64,000 nt of DNA. Source: Actinoplanes campanulatus. GTDB taxonomy: Bacteria; Actinomycetota; Actinomycetes; Mycobacteriales; Micromonosporaceae. The notes beneath the pieces were generated by a model. It saw only the letters and a program-made list of their open reading frames with translations, was not told the origin of the DNA and did not search any database. Position numbers and translations under genes: made by a program. The DNA lies in the NCBI RefSeq assembly GCF_014647795.1, contig NZ_BMPW01000004.1:310001-374000 (forward strand), read 5' to 3'. Below, piece after piece: positions 1 to 6,716 of this stretch (its first letter is position 1; each line of letters starts with the position of its first letter).

Positions 1-503
1 TGGAGACCTCCAAGCAGCACGGCACCATCGAGGACGCCGAGCATCAACTGCTCACCGCCATGTTGCAGGTGCAGTCGATGCCCGTACGCGACGTGATGGT
101 CCCGAACGGGCAGATCCGGGACGTGCCCGCCGACGCCGACGCCCGCGCCGTCGAGATGCGCAGCACCGAGACCGGCCGATCCCGGCTGCCGGTGACCGAC
201 CGGGCCGGGGCGATCGTCGGCGTCGTGCACGTCCGTGACGCCGCCAAGGCCGTCAGCGCACTGCGGCTCGTGACGGCGCGGGACCTGATGACCGCGGTGC
301 TGTCGCTGCCGGCCGACACCACCGTCCTGGACGCGGTCGCCGTGATGCGGCAGCGGCGCAGCCACCTCGCCCTGGTCGCCGACAACGGCACGGTGATCGG
401 CCTGGTAACCCTCGAAGACCTGCTGGAACAGGTGATCGGCCAGTTCGACGACGAGACCGACCCGGTGGTCGACGCGGCCCGCCGCGCCGGCCGCACCGCC
501 TAG
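1..503 (+). CDS. CNNM/CorC-type CBS-domain protein, C-terminal part
   Basis: The reading frame is already open at the left edge (first codon at base 3), so this is the C-terminal 166 residues of a longer protein. The visible part has the pattern of the cytoplasmic end of CNNM/CorC (hemolysin-like) membrane proteins: the stretch MPVRDVMVPNGQIRDVPAD opens a CBS pair, and a second CBS half follows (TARDLMTAVLSLPADTTV, then GLVTLEDLLEQVIG). CBS pairs in this family bind adenosyl ligands and control an N-terminal DUF21 transport domain, which would lie outside the window. The transport function is family knowledge; only the CBS pair is seen here. The gene ends in TAG at 501-503 and no hairpin follows it. 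Confidence 0.85.
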   Translation, partial: ETSKQHGTIEDAEHQLLTAMLQVQSMPVRDVMVPNGQIRDVPADADARAVEMRSTETGRSRLPVTDRAGAIVGVVHVRDAAKAVSALRLVTARDLMTAVLSLPADTTVLDAVAVMRQRRSHLALVADNGTVIGLVTLEDLLEQVIGQFDDETDPVVDAARRAGRTA

Positions 504-552
504 AAACGTTGGTGGTCGAGGTCCGCGTTCCGCTGCCAGTTCTTCCTTCTTG

Positions 553-650
553 TACGCGTGTCCCCGTCCCACCCAACCTGGGCCGTCCCGTCCGCTCGCG
601 CGATCTCGCTGCCCGCTCCCGCCTGTGCCGCACCCGCCGGGCTCAGATCG
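553..650. repeat. dispersed intergenic repeat, copy 1
   Basis: This 98-bp stretch is related to 15344-15440 (97 bp) in the same orientation. Both begin with TACGCGTG, continue with CCCGTCCC, share CTGCCC and GTGCCGC, and end in CGCCGGGCT followed by AGATC. Both copies lie shortly downstream of a plus-strand gene end. The equal length and conserved ends suggest a short non-autonomous or REP-like element; its function is unknown. Confidence 0.6.
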
Positions 651-693
651 GTGGCCGGGCAGGCCCAGCCAGTCGCGCCACCCCCACCTGCCG

Positions 694-780
694 CCGCTCC
701 CGGCCTGCTGCCACCCCGCCTGCTGCCGCTCCCGGCCTGCTGCCACCCCGCCTGCTGCCGCTCCGGCTTGTTGCCGCTCA
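694..780. repeat. 32-bp tandem repeat
   Basis: Two identical 32-bp units (694-725 and 726-757), beginning CCGCTCCCGGCCTGCTG, are followed by a diverged partial third unit to about 780. Within each unit the pattern CTGCTGCC recurs, so the array is itself built from smaller GC-rich steps. It is intergenic. Confidence 0.8.
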
Positions 781-930
781 CGGCCGGGCGATCGGCTCGC
801 CGCTCCCAGCCGTTGCGCCGGTCGCTGTGACGGGCGGTCACAGTTCCGCGCGGGGTGGGCGCACACGGTGATGGTGTCGTGGTCGCCTACGTGACTGATA
901 GCCGTGGTGGTCGCGCACGCGGCGACTTTC

Positions 931-1013
931 GTGTGCGGCGATCACGGCATCGGTTATCCGAATGTGTGCGGCGACCACGGCATCGGTCATCCGAACGTGT
1001 GCGCCGCCCACGG
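931..1013. repeat. 33-bp tandem repeat (2.5 copies)
   Basis: Units start at 931, 964 and 997, each opening with GTGTGCG. The first two differ at only a few positions over 33 bp and the third is partial. The period is a multiple of three, which keeps a short plus-strand frame open, but that frame has no good start and gives an Arg-rich peptide, so I treat this as a non-coding repeat. Confidence 0.75.
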
Positions 1014-1084
1014 TCAAGCCCGGACATGTGCGCCCACCTGGGAGACCGGTTGAGTGCGGGCGCGGCCAGTGACGTGGATCATTC

Positions 1085-1115
1085 TTGAGGTTGACCCAAG
1101 GTCAGGGTGGACGCT
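1085..1115 (+). promoter_or_regulatory. candidate MerR-type promoter of the hydrolase-merR operon
   Basis: A -35-like TTGAGG (1085-1090) and a weak -10-like GACGCT (1110-1115) are separated by 19 bp, the long spacing usual for MerR-activated promoters. A perfect inverted repeat, TGACC-CAA-GGTCA (1092-1104), sits in the spacer. The second gene of the operon encodes a MerR protein, so autoregulation is plausible. Confidence 0.35.
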
Positions 1116-1157
1116 CCTCATGTACGCGATACATCCAGTACATATGGAGCGACCATC

Positions 1158-2228
1158 ATGTCCATCAACATCTCCCCACAGTCGACCATCGACGCGATCG
1201 TCGGCTCCGGTTTCCATGGGGTGACCCTGCGCCTCAACGACGACGGTGGCGAATGGACCGGCAGCGCCGGGGTCGCCGAGCTCGGCGGGACCGCGAAGCC
1301 GTCGATCGACGGTCACGTCCGGATCGGCAGCACCACCAAGACGTTCCTCGCCACCCTGATGTTGTGCCTGGTCGCCGAGGGCCGGGCCGAATTGGACGCC
1401 CCGGCGGCCGCTCACCTGCCCGACCTGGGCCTGGACGAGCGGATCACCGTGCGGATGCTGTTGCGGCACACCAGCGGGCTCTTCAATTTCACCGGCGAGA
1501 TCAACCACGACGGTACGATCGTGCCCGGCATCCCGATGCCCTACGGCCCCGGTGCCCCTCAGTGGCTGGAGAACCGTTTCCACACCTACCAGCCACGGGA
1601 ATTGGTACGGATCGCGCTCTCCCAGCCGCCCCGGTTCGACCCGGGAACGGGCTGGAGCTACTCCAACACCAACTACGTGCTGGCTCGGCTGCTCATCGAG
1701 AGGATCACCGGCCGGCCGCTCGCCGCCGAGATGCGCCGCCTGATCCTGGAACCACTCGGCCTGACCGGCACCCTGTTGCCGGAAACATCGCCGGAGATCC
1801 CCGATCCGTTCGCCCACGCCTACTACCGCGACGGCGACATCATCGACGTCACCCGCCAGAACCCCTCCTGGATCTCCGCCGGCGGCGACATGATCTCCAC
1901 CACCCGGGACCTGCACACCTTCATCTCGGCGCTGACGGGCGGCCGCCTCCTGCTGCCCTCGCTGCTCGCCGAGATGTGCACCCCGCACCCCACCGGCATC
2001 CCGGACATGGACTACGGTCTGGGCGTGTTCCTGCTGACCACCCCCGGCGGAACGATCATCTCCCACAACGGCGCCGCCGTCGGCCACGCCGCACTGATGT
2101 ACAGCACCCCCGACGGCAGCCGGACCCTTACCGCCGCACTGAGCTGTGTGGACGACGCCAGCCTCAGCATCGCGCCGGCCTTCCAAAACGCCCAGCAGCG
2201 GCTCCTCGACGAGATGTTCACCAGCTGA
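1158..2228 (+). CDS. serine hydrolase of the beta-lactamase/DD-peptidase fold
   Basis: The 356-residue protein has the three motifs of the class C beta-lactamase/DD-peptidase superfamily: STTK at about 58-61 (nucleophile Ser and Lys), YSN at about 168-170 and an HNG motif near residue 315. The fold covers D,D-peptidases, esterases and lactamases, so the substrate cannot be assigned. No signal peptide is seen, suggesting a cytoplasmic enzyme such as an esterase. The start at 1158 is chosen because GGAG lies at 1146-1149, 8 nt upstream. The stop codon overlaps the start of the MerR gene by one base, so the two are translationally coupled. Confidence 0.85.
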   Translation: MSINISPQSTIDAIVGSGFHGVTLRLNDDGGEWTGSAGVAELGGTAKPSIDGHVRIGSTTKTFLATLMLCLVAEGRAELDAPAAAHLPDLGLDERITVRMLLRHTSGLFNFTGEINHDGTIVPGIPMPYGPGAPQWLENRFHTYQPRELVRIALSQPPRFDPGTGWSYSNTNYVLARLLIERITGRPLAAEMRRLILEPLGLTGTLLPETSPEIPDPFAHAYYRDGDIIDVTRQNPSWISAGGDMISTTRDLHTFISALTGGRLLLPSLLAEMCTPHPTGIPDMDYGLGVFLLTTPGGTIISHNGAAVGHAALMYSTPDGSRTLTAALSCVDDASLSIAPAFQNAQQRLLDEMFTS

Positions 2229-2998
2229 TGAAACGCGGTGTCACGATCGGGCAGGCGGCCGAGTTCGTCGGCGTCACGGTGAAGGCCGTCCGCCACTACC
2301 ACAAACTCGGCCTGCTCCCGGAGCCGCAACGGGACAGCTCCGGCTACCGGCGGTACGGCTCCGGCGACCTGCTGCGTCTGGTCCAGATCCGTACGCTGGC
2401 CGCCGCCGGTGTCTCCCTAGCCGAGATCGGCCCTCTGCTCGACGCCGACACCACCCGGTTCGCCGCCACCCTCGCCGATGTCGAACGGCAGCTCACCGAA
2501 CGCATCGCGGACCTGACGGCCCGCCGCGACACGTTGCACCGGCTCGCCGACGGGGACCGGACCCTGCTGCCGGACCGGGCGGTGGCGCTGCTGAAACGCA
2601 TGCGCGGCCTCGGTTTCCCGGCCGAGGAGGTGGCGGCCACCCGGGAGGCCTGGGTGCTGGCCCGGGCCCTGGTCCCCGACGGCTTCGACGACTATCTGAC
2701 CCATTTCGAGTACGCCGTGAGCGATCCCCACCTGCTGGAACTGACCCGCCGCGCGGCCGAGGCGGCCACCTGGGAGCCCGGCGATCCCCGCATCGACGAG
2801 CTGGCGACCGCAGTGGCCGACCACTACCTGGCCGATCCCGCCCTGCTCAGCACGGTGACCGGCCTACGTGCCCGCAACCAGGCCGCCACCCGCTACCGGC
2901 TGATCGCCCACCACGGCGAGCAGCCGACCCCGGCCGCGGCCCGCCTGACCGCTCTCTTCGAGACCAGACTTCGGTCCGCGGGCGTCGTCATCCCGTAG
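2228..2998 (+). CDS. MerR family transcriptional regulator
   Basis: The 256-residue protein opens with a MerR winged-helix domain (VTIGQAAEFVGVTVKAVRHY, then the GYRRY wing at residues 38-42), followed by the usual long dimerisation helix (about 75-110). The C-terminal half, about 140 residues, has no Cys pair, so metal or redox sensing is unlikely; it may bind an organic ligand. The ATG at 2228 overlaps the TGA of the serine hydrolase gene. The likely target is the operon's own promoter with the inverted repeat at 1092-1104. Confidence 0.85.
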   Translation: MKRGVTIGQAAEFVGVTVKAVRHYHKLGLLPEPQRDSSGYRRYGSGDLLRLVQIRTLAAAGVSLAEIGPLLDADTTRFAATLADVERQLTERIADLTARRDTLHRLADGDRTLLPDRAVALLKRMRGLGFPAEEVAATREAWVLARALVPDGFDDYLTHFEYAVSDPHLLELTRRAAEAATWEPGDPRIDELATAVADHYLADPALLSTVTGLRARNQAATRYRLIAHHGEQPTPAAARLTALFETRLRSAGVVIP

Positions 2999-3149
2999 TG
3001 GAGGCCGCACGTGCCCTCGTTCGCCATCCGTGGCAGCAGCGACACCCGGTCGTTCACGCTCGCGGATGGCCTGGCCGGCGTCGGCGCGGTCTGCCGTTCG
3101 GCGTTCACCCTGGCGTACCGGTTGGCCATGACCGGCGGCGAGGTGTCGC

Positions 3150-3162
3150 TACGCTCGGCGGC
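3150..3162 (+). promoter_or_regulatory. -10 box of a probable leaderless promoter
   Basis: TACGCT at 3150-3155 fits the actinobacterial TANNNT -10 pattern and ends 7 nt before the ATG of the NUDIX gene. That gene has no good Shine-Dalgarno sequence, so transcription would start at or next to the start codon. Confidence 0.4.
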
Positions 3163-3636
3163 ATGGCGACCGACTTCACCGCCACCCTGCCGCGCAAACG
3201 GATGGGAGCCGGCATCTTGTTCTCCGATGAGCAGGACCGGGCGCTCATCGTCGAGCCGACGTACAAGGACTATTGGGAGATCCCGGGCGGGGCGGTGGAA
3301 CTCGACGAGTCGCCGTATGCGGCCGTGGTCCGCGAACTCAAGGAGGAGCTGGATCTGCCGGTCAAGCCGGGCCGGCTGTTGGTGGTCGACTGGGTGCCGC
3401 CGCGTTCGGGGCGCACCGAGGGGTTGATGCTCGTCTTCGACGGCGGCGTCTTGACCGCGGAGCAGTGCGGCCGGATCCGGTTGCCCGCCGAGGAGTTGCG
3501 CTCCTGGGTGTGGTGCACCGGGCAGCAGGCCGCCGAACGGCTGTCCGAGCTGCTGGCTCGGCGACTGGCCGCCGCGATGCGGGCCCGAGCCGAAGGAACC
3601 GTGGCCTATCTGGAGGACGGCTTCCTCATCGCCTGA
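3163..3636 (+). CDS. NUDIX hydrolase
   Basis: The 157-residue protein carries a NUDIX box running from about residue 38: GGAVELDE, seven residues, then RELKEELDL. The usual Gly near the end of the box is replaced by Asp. The family hydrolyses nucleoside diphosphates linked to another moiety; the substrate cannot be read from sequence. The gene begins 164 bp after the MerR gene, so it is probably a separate unit with a leaderless start. The C-terminus (about 110-157) is helical and Arg/Ala-rich. Confidence 0.85.
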   Translation: MATDFTATLPRKRMGAGILFSDEQDRALIVEPTYKDYWEIPGGAVELDESPYAAVVRELKEELDLPVKPGRLLVVDWVPPRSGRTEGLMLVFDGGVLTAEQCGRIRLPAEELRSWVWCTGQQAAERLSELLARRLAAAMRARAEGTVAYLEDGFLIA

Positions 3637-3774
3637 CCCGGCGTCCAGTTCACGATTTGCGACACCCGGTCGTTGGTGGCCAGGAGGCAGGCACGGACTG
3701 GCCTTCACTGCCTGCTGTCCCGCATCCTCGGCGGTCATAGGTGCGAGGGTCCCGCTGTTGAGCCCGGCAGAAGG

Positions 3775-4020
3775 TCACCGCAGCCGTGCCACTCGCTCGT
3801 CCCAGCCGGCCGTCAGTTGCTCCGGCGGGTACGGGCCGAACAGCATCGGGCTGCCGTCCAGGTGGCGCATCGTGCACGCGGTCACGCGGTAGTGGGTGAC
3901 GCCATGCGGATCGGGTGGCGGAAATTCACCGGCGATGACCATGTGCGGCGCGCACTCGACGTGCGGGCTGTCGTAGGGCGGCCGTACCGTCACCCGGTCG
4001 CCGATCCGGAAGGTGCTCAT
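3775..4020 (-). CDS. small SH3-like hypothetical protein
   Basis: The 81-residue protein begins MSTFRIGDRVTVRPPYDSPH and has alternating short strands ending PYPPEQLTAGWDERVARLR. The opening GDRV-TV pattern resembles small SH3/KOW-like beta barrels. No function can be assigned. Its start lies inside the end of the truncated XRE gene in another frame, which suggests that the two were once, or still are, translationally linked. No clear ribosome-binding site precedes the ATG. Confidence 0.5.
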   Translation of the reverse strand: MSTFRIGDRVTVRPPYDSPHVECAPHMVIAGEFPPPDPHGVTHYRVTACTMRHLDGSPMLFGPYPPEQLTAGWDERVARLR

Positions 4021-4180
4021 CGGATGGTCCGAGTCTGCTCCGCGGCTCCACGGCCCGCTCGCCGCGTTCGATGTTGCTGAGATGGGCTTGGCTGATGCCG
4101 GCAAGACCGGCGAGAACGGCTTGGGTCGTCTTGCGGCGGCGGCGCCAGAGACGGACGCGCGCGCCGATGTGCTCGGCCAT
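3926..4180 (-). pseudogene. truncated XRE-family regulator
   Basis: Residues 1-48 read MAEHIGARVRLWRRRRKTTQ and onward to a helix-turn-helix (LAGISQAHLSNIERGERAV), a close match to the N-terminus of long actinobacterial XRE regulators with a TPR tail. After RSRL, near position 4037, the similarity stops. The remaining frame is the out-of-frame reading of the neighbouring small gene, ending at 3926. This looks like a regulator that lost about 350 C-terminal residues by deletion. A functional 84-residue DNA-binding remnant cannot be excluded. Confidence 0.55.
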
Positions 4181-4505
4181 GAGGTGCTCCCTGATAGTGG
4201 GCAGGGCGCGGCGACCGGCCGCTGCTCCGGCCGCCGACATCGACGGTACGCCATGGTCAACGGTCCAGCCGGCCGGACGAGGGATCCACCAATCAGGTTG
4301 ACGCCGTCGACGATCAGCCATCGAGGCTGGCCCGCCACCCCTCGGCAAAGGCTGACATCTCGACGTGATTCAGCACGTATTGTGGTGCGTACATCTTGAT
4401 GCGCAATGTCTTGACGTGATCCATGCTGTGTCGTGGTCCGTACACATGTCCGCGATGATCACGGCCGTTGTCCAGACGTCAGCGTCAGTCTCCGGAGAAC
4501 GACGA
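4181..4505. other. gene-free spacer with a 51-bp direct repeat
   Basis: Nothing codes convincingly here. A diverged direct repeat of period 51 bp begins with GACGTGAT at 4362 and 4413, and both copies continue to a GTGGT.CGTACA motif (ending near 4394 and 4445). The minus-strand part near 4180-4300 is the upstream region of the truncated XRE gene. Confidence 0.5.
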
Positions 4506-4541
4506 CACGGCGGCCTCCCCGGGAAACGGGAGACCGCCGTG
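4506..4541 (-). terminator. hairpin terminator of the glycoside-uptake operon
   Basis: Arms CACGGCGGCCTCCC (4506-4519) and GGGAGACCGCCGTG (4528-4541) pair over 14 bp with one mismatch around an 8-nt loop. The hairpin lies 12 bp past the GH3 stop codon, as expected for the end of the minus-strand operon. No clear U-tract follows, as is usual in high-GC actinomycetes. Confidence 0.8.
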
Positions 4542-4552
4542 GCCGCGAATGA

Positions 4553-6700
4553 TCAACGTATACGGAGAGTGTCGTGCAGGGTGGCGGCGGAGGAGCCGCC
4601 GACGGTGAAGCCGTAGGTGCCCCGCGCCGTCACCCAGCCGGAACGGGCCGGGTCGTGGTACTGGAGCAGGTGCAGGTCGGCCAGATCCGAGCGGCGAAGG
4701 TCGATCTGGACGGTGCGGGAGCGGCCCGGGCCGAGAGTGACGCGCGACCATCCGACCAGGCGCTTGGCCAGCTCCCCGGTGGCCGACGGCAACGAGACAT
4801 AGGCCTGGGCCACCTCGGTCCCGGAGCGTTTCCCGGTGTTGGTCAGCCGGAACCGGATCCGGACCCCGTCGCGCCCGTCCCCGGTAACTTCCAGGTCGCG
4901 GTAGGCGAAGGACGTGTACGACAGCCCGTACCCGAAGGCGAAGAGCGGATCGATGCCCCGGGCCTCATACCAGCGGTACCCGACCTGGAGACCCTCGTTG
5001 TAGGACACCTGCCGGATCCCGTCGACCACGACGCCCGGGTAGCGGGCGACATCACCGGCGGTCGGCGTGTCGGCGAGCGACCGCGGGAACGTCATCGGCA
5101 GCTTCCCGGACGGGTTGACATCGCCGAACAGCAGCGCCGCCAGGGCCGGGCCCATCTGCTCCCCGCCGTACCAGTTCTGGAGCACGGCCGGAACCTGGTC
5201 GAGCCACGGCATCTCGACAGCGCTGCCGGTCTGCAACACCACGACGGTACGGGGATTGGCCGCGGCGACCGCCGAGATCAGCGCGTCCCCGCCACCCTGC
5301 AGCCGCAGATCGGCCAGGTCGGTGAACTCCCCGGTGCGCTGGTGTCCGAAGACGACCGCGATGTCGGCACCGTTAGCCGTGACCGCGGCCGCCGCCGGGT
5401 CGCTGCCGTTGTCGTAGACGACGGTGGCCCCGCCGACGGCGGCCCGCGCCGTGATCGCGGCCAGCGGCGTCACGAGATCCTCGCACCGCATCGTGGTCGG
5501 ATTCCCGAACCGCCAGGGCAGACTGCATACGGAGTGCGCGCTCTCCGATGCGGTCGAACCGATGACGGCGATCCGCGTACCCCGGATCGGCAGTGTGTTC
5601 CTGATGTTCTTCAGCAGCACCGAGCCCTGTTCGGCGACCGTCCGCGCGATCGTCTTGTACGCAAGAGTGGACACGTCGGCGACCGGGGTGGCCGGCAGCG
5701 GATGGTCGAAGAGCCCGCCACGGATGTAGGCGGTGACCACCCGCAGCGCCGCCGCGTCGACCTGACCCTGGGTGATCTCCCCGGCGGCCATGGCCGCGTC
5801 GAGCTTCGCGGGGGTGAACCAGATCGGCCGGTTCAGCTCCTGGTCGAGCCCGTTGACCAGGCTCGCGGCGGTGGAGTGCACCGAGCCGAAGTCGCTCATC
5901 ACGTACCCGTCGAAGCCCACGTCGTCCTTGAGGACGCTGTTCTGTCGCGGGTGCTCACAGGCGTACACCCCGTTGATCTGGTTGTAGGAGCACATGATGC
6001 TCCCCGGAGAAGAACGCTTCGCGGCGATCTCGAACGGCAGGTCGTAGACCTGCCGCAGCGTCCGCTCATCGGCGTTGGACGAGCTGGTCTGCCGGTCGAG
6101 TTCCTGCTCGTTGGCGACGTAGTGCTTGAGTGTGGCCAGAACCCGGTGGTCGCTCTGGATCCCGCGCGCGCCGGCCGCCGCCATCAACCCGCTGAGCAGC
6201 GCGTCCTCGCCGAGATACTCCGGGATGCGACCGGACAGGGGAGTGCGGCCACTGGCGATCCCCGGCGCCAGGATCACGTTCTTGCCCTTCTGGAAACCCT
6301 CCTCGGCCTGGGCGGCGCCTTTGACGTACGCGAGCGGTTCGTTCCAGGTGGACGCGGTGGCGATGGTAGCCGGGAAGGCGGTTACCCCGTCGGTGAACCG
6401 GATCCCGTCCGGCCCGTCGGTGTAGACGACGGTCGGCGTGCACGGCACCTGCACCGGATAGACGACGTCACCGGCCCACTCTGTCTGCTGCGGGCTGTTG
6501 GCCGGCTGTTCCACCAGCCAGCGGTAGATCTGGTGCGGGCTGCTGGCGGCCAGGAGAGCGCGGGCCCGCTGTTCGGGCGACCGGTGCCTGTCCATCCAGG
6601 GGTAGGTGGAGCAGTCCGCGGCGAGTGCCGGGCCGGCCGTGACGACCGGGGCCACCGGGGCGAGCAGCAGCAGCGCCGCCCCGAACCTTCGAAAGCGCAT
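4553..6700 (-). CDS. secreted GH3 beta-glycosidase
   Basis: The 715-residue protein has a signal peptide (residues 1-28, cleavage after ALA-A). The GH3 N-terminal barrel follows, with TDGPDG (94-99), KHYVANEQE (192-200) and the nucleophile in GYVMSDFGS (Asp270). Next come the alpha/beta sandwich domain and a C-terminal fibronectin III-like domain. GH3 members release terminal beta-linked sugars such as glucose or xylose; the exact specificity is not visible. AAGGAGA lies a few bases upstream of the ATG, and the gene begins 16 bp after the GH78 stop. It is the last gene of the LacI-controlled operon, and its product probably acts outside the cell on glycosides whose sugars the ABC system imports. 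Confidence 0.88.
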   Translation of the reverse strand: MRFRRFGAALLLLAPVAPVVTAGPALAADCSTYPWMDRHRSPEQRARALLAASSPHQIYRWLVEQPANSPQQTEWAGDVVYPVQVPCTPTVVYTDGPDGIRFTDGVTAFPATIATASTWNEPLAYVKGAAQAEEGFQKGKNVILAPGIASGRTPLSGRIPEYLGEDALLSGLMAAAGARGIQSDHRVLATLKHYVANEQELDRQTSSSNADERTLRQVYDLPFEIAAKRSSPGSIMCSYNQINGVYACEHPRQNSVLKDDVGFDGYVMSDFGSVHSTAASLVNGLDQELNRPIWFTPAKLDAAMAAGEITQGQVDAAALRVVTAYIRGGLFDHPLPATPVADVSTLAYKTIARTVAEQGSVLLKNIRNTLPIRGTRIAVIGSTASESAHSVCSLPWRFGNPTTMRCEDLVTPLAAITARAAVGGATVVYDNGSDPAAAAVTANGADIAVVFGHQRTGEFTDLADLRLQGGGDALISAVAAANPRTVVVLQTGSAVEMPWLDQVPAVLQNWYGGEQMGPALAALLFGDVNPSGKLPMTFPRSLADTPTAGDVARYPGVVVDGIRQVSYNEGLQVGYRWYEARGIDPLFAFGYGLSYTSFAYRDLEVTGDGRDGVRIRFRLTNTGKRSGTEVAQAYVSLPSATGELAKRLVGWSRVTLGPGRSRTVQIDLRRSDLADLHLLQYHDPARSGWVTARGTYGFTVGGSSAATLHDTLRIR

Positions 6701-6716
6701 GGTTCTCCTTAACGGG

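Larger units (their letters stand above)
504..1157. other. 654-bp gene-free spacer with repeats
   Basis: No convincing gene lies here. Short frames exist on both strands but have repeat-driven, Arg/Pro-rich translations and no ribosome-binding sites. The stretch contains a dispersed repeat (553-650), a 32-bp tandem repeat (694-about 780), a 33-bp tandem repeat (931-1013) and the promoter region of the next operon (1085-1150). Confidence 0.7.

Noticed and set aside
855-1088. 77-codon plus-strand frame with 11-residue Arg-rich repeats
   Set aside because: The repeats come from the 33-bp DNA tandem array, there is no ribosome site, and the composition does not resemble a protein.
2893-3738. Long minus-strand frame antisense to the NUDIX gene
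   Set aside because: It is the mirror of a GC-rich coding strand; the NUDIX box on the plus strand is unambiguous.
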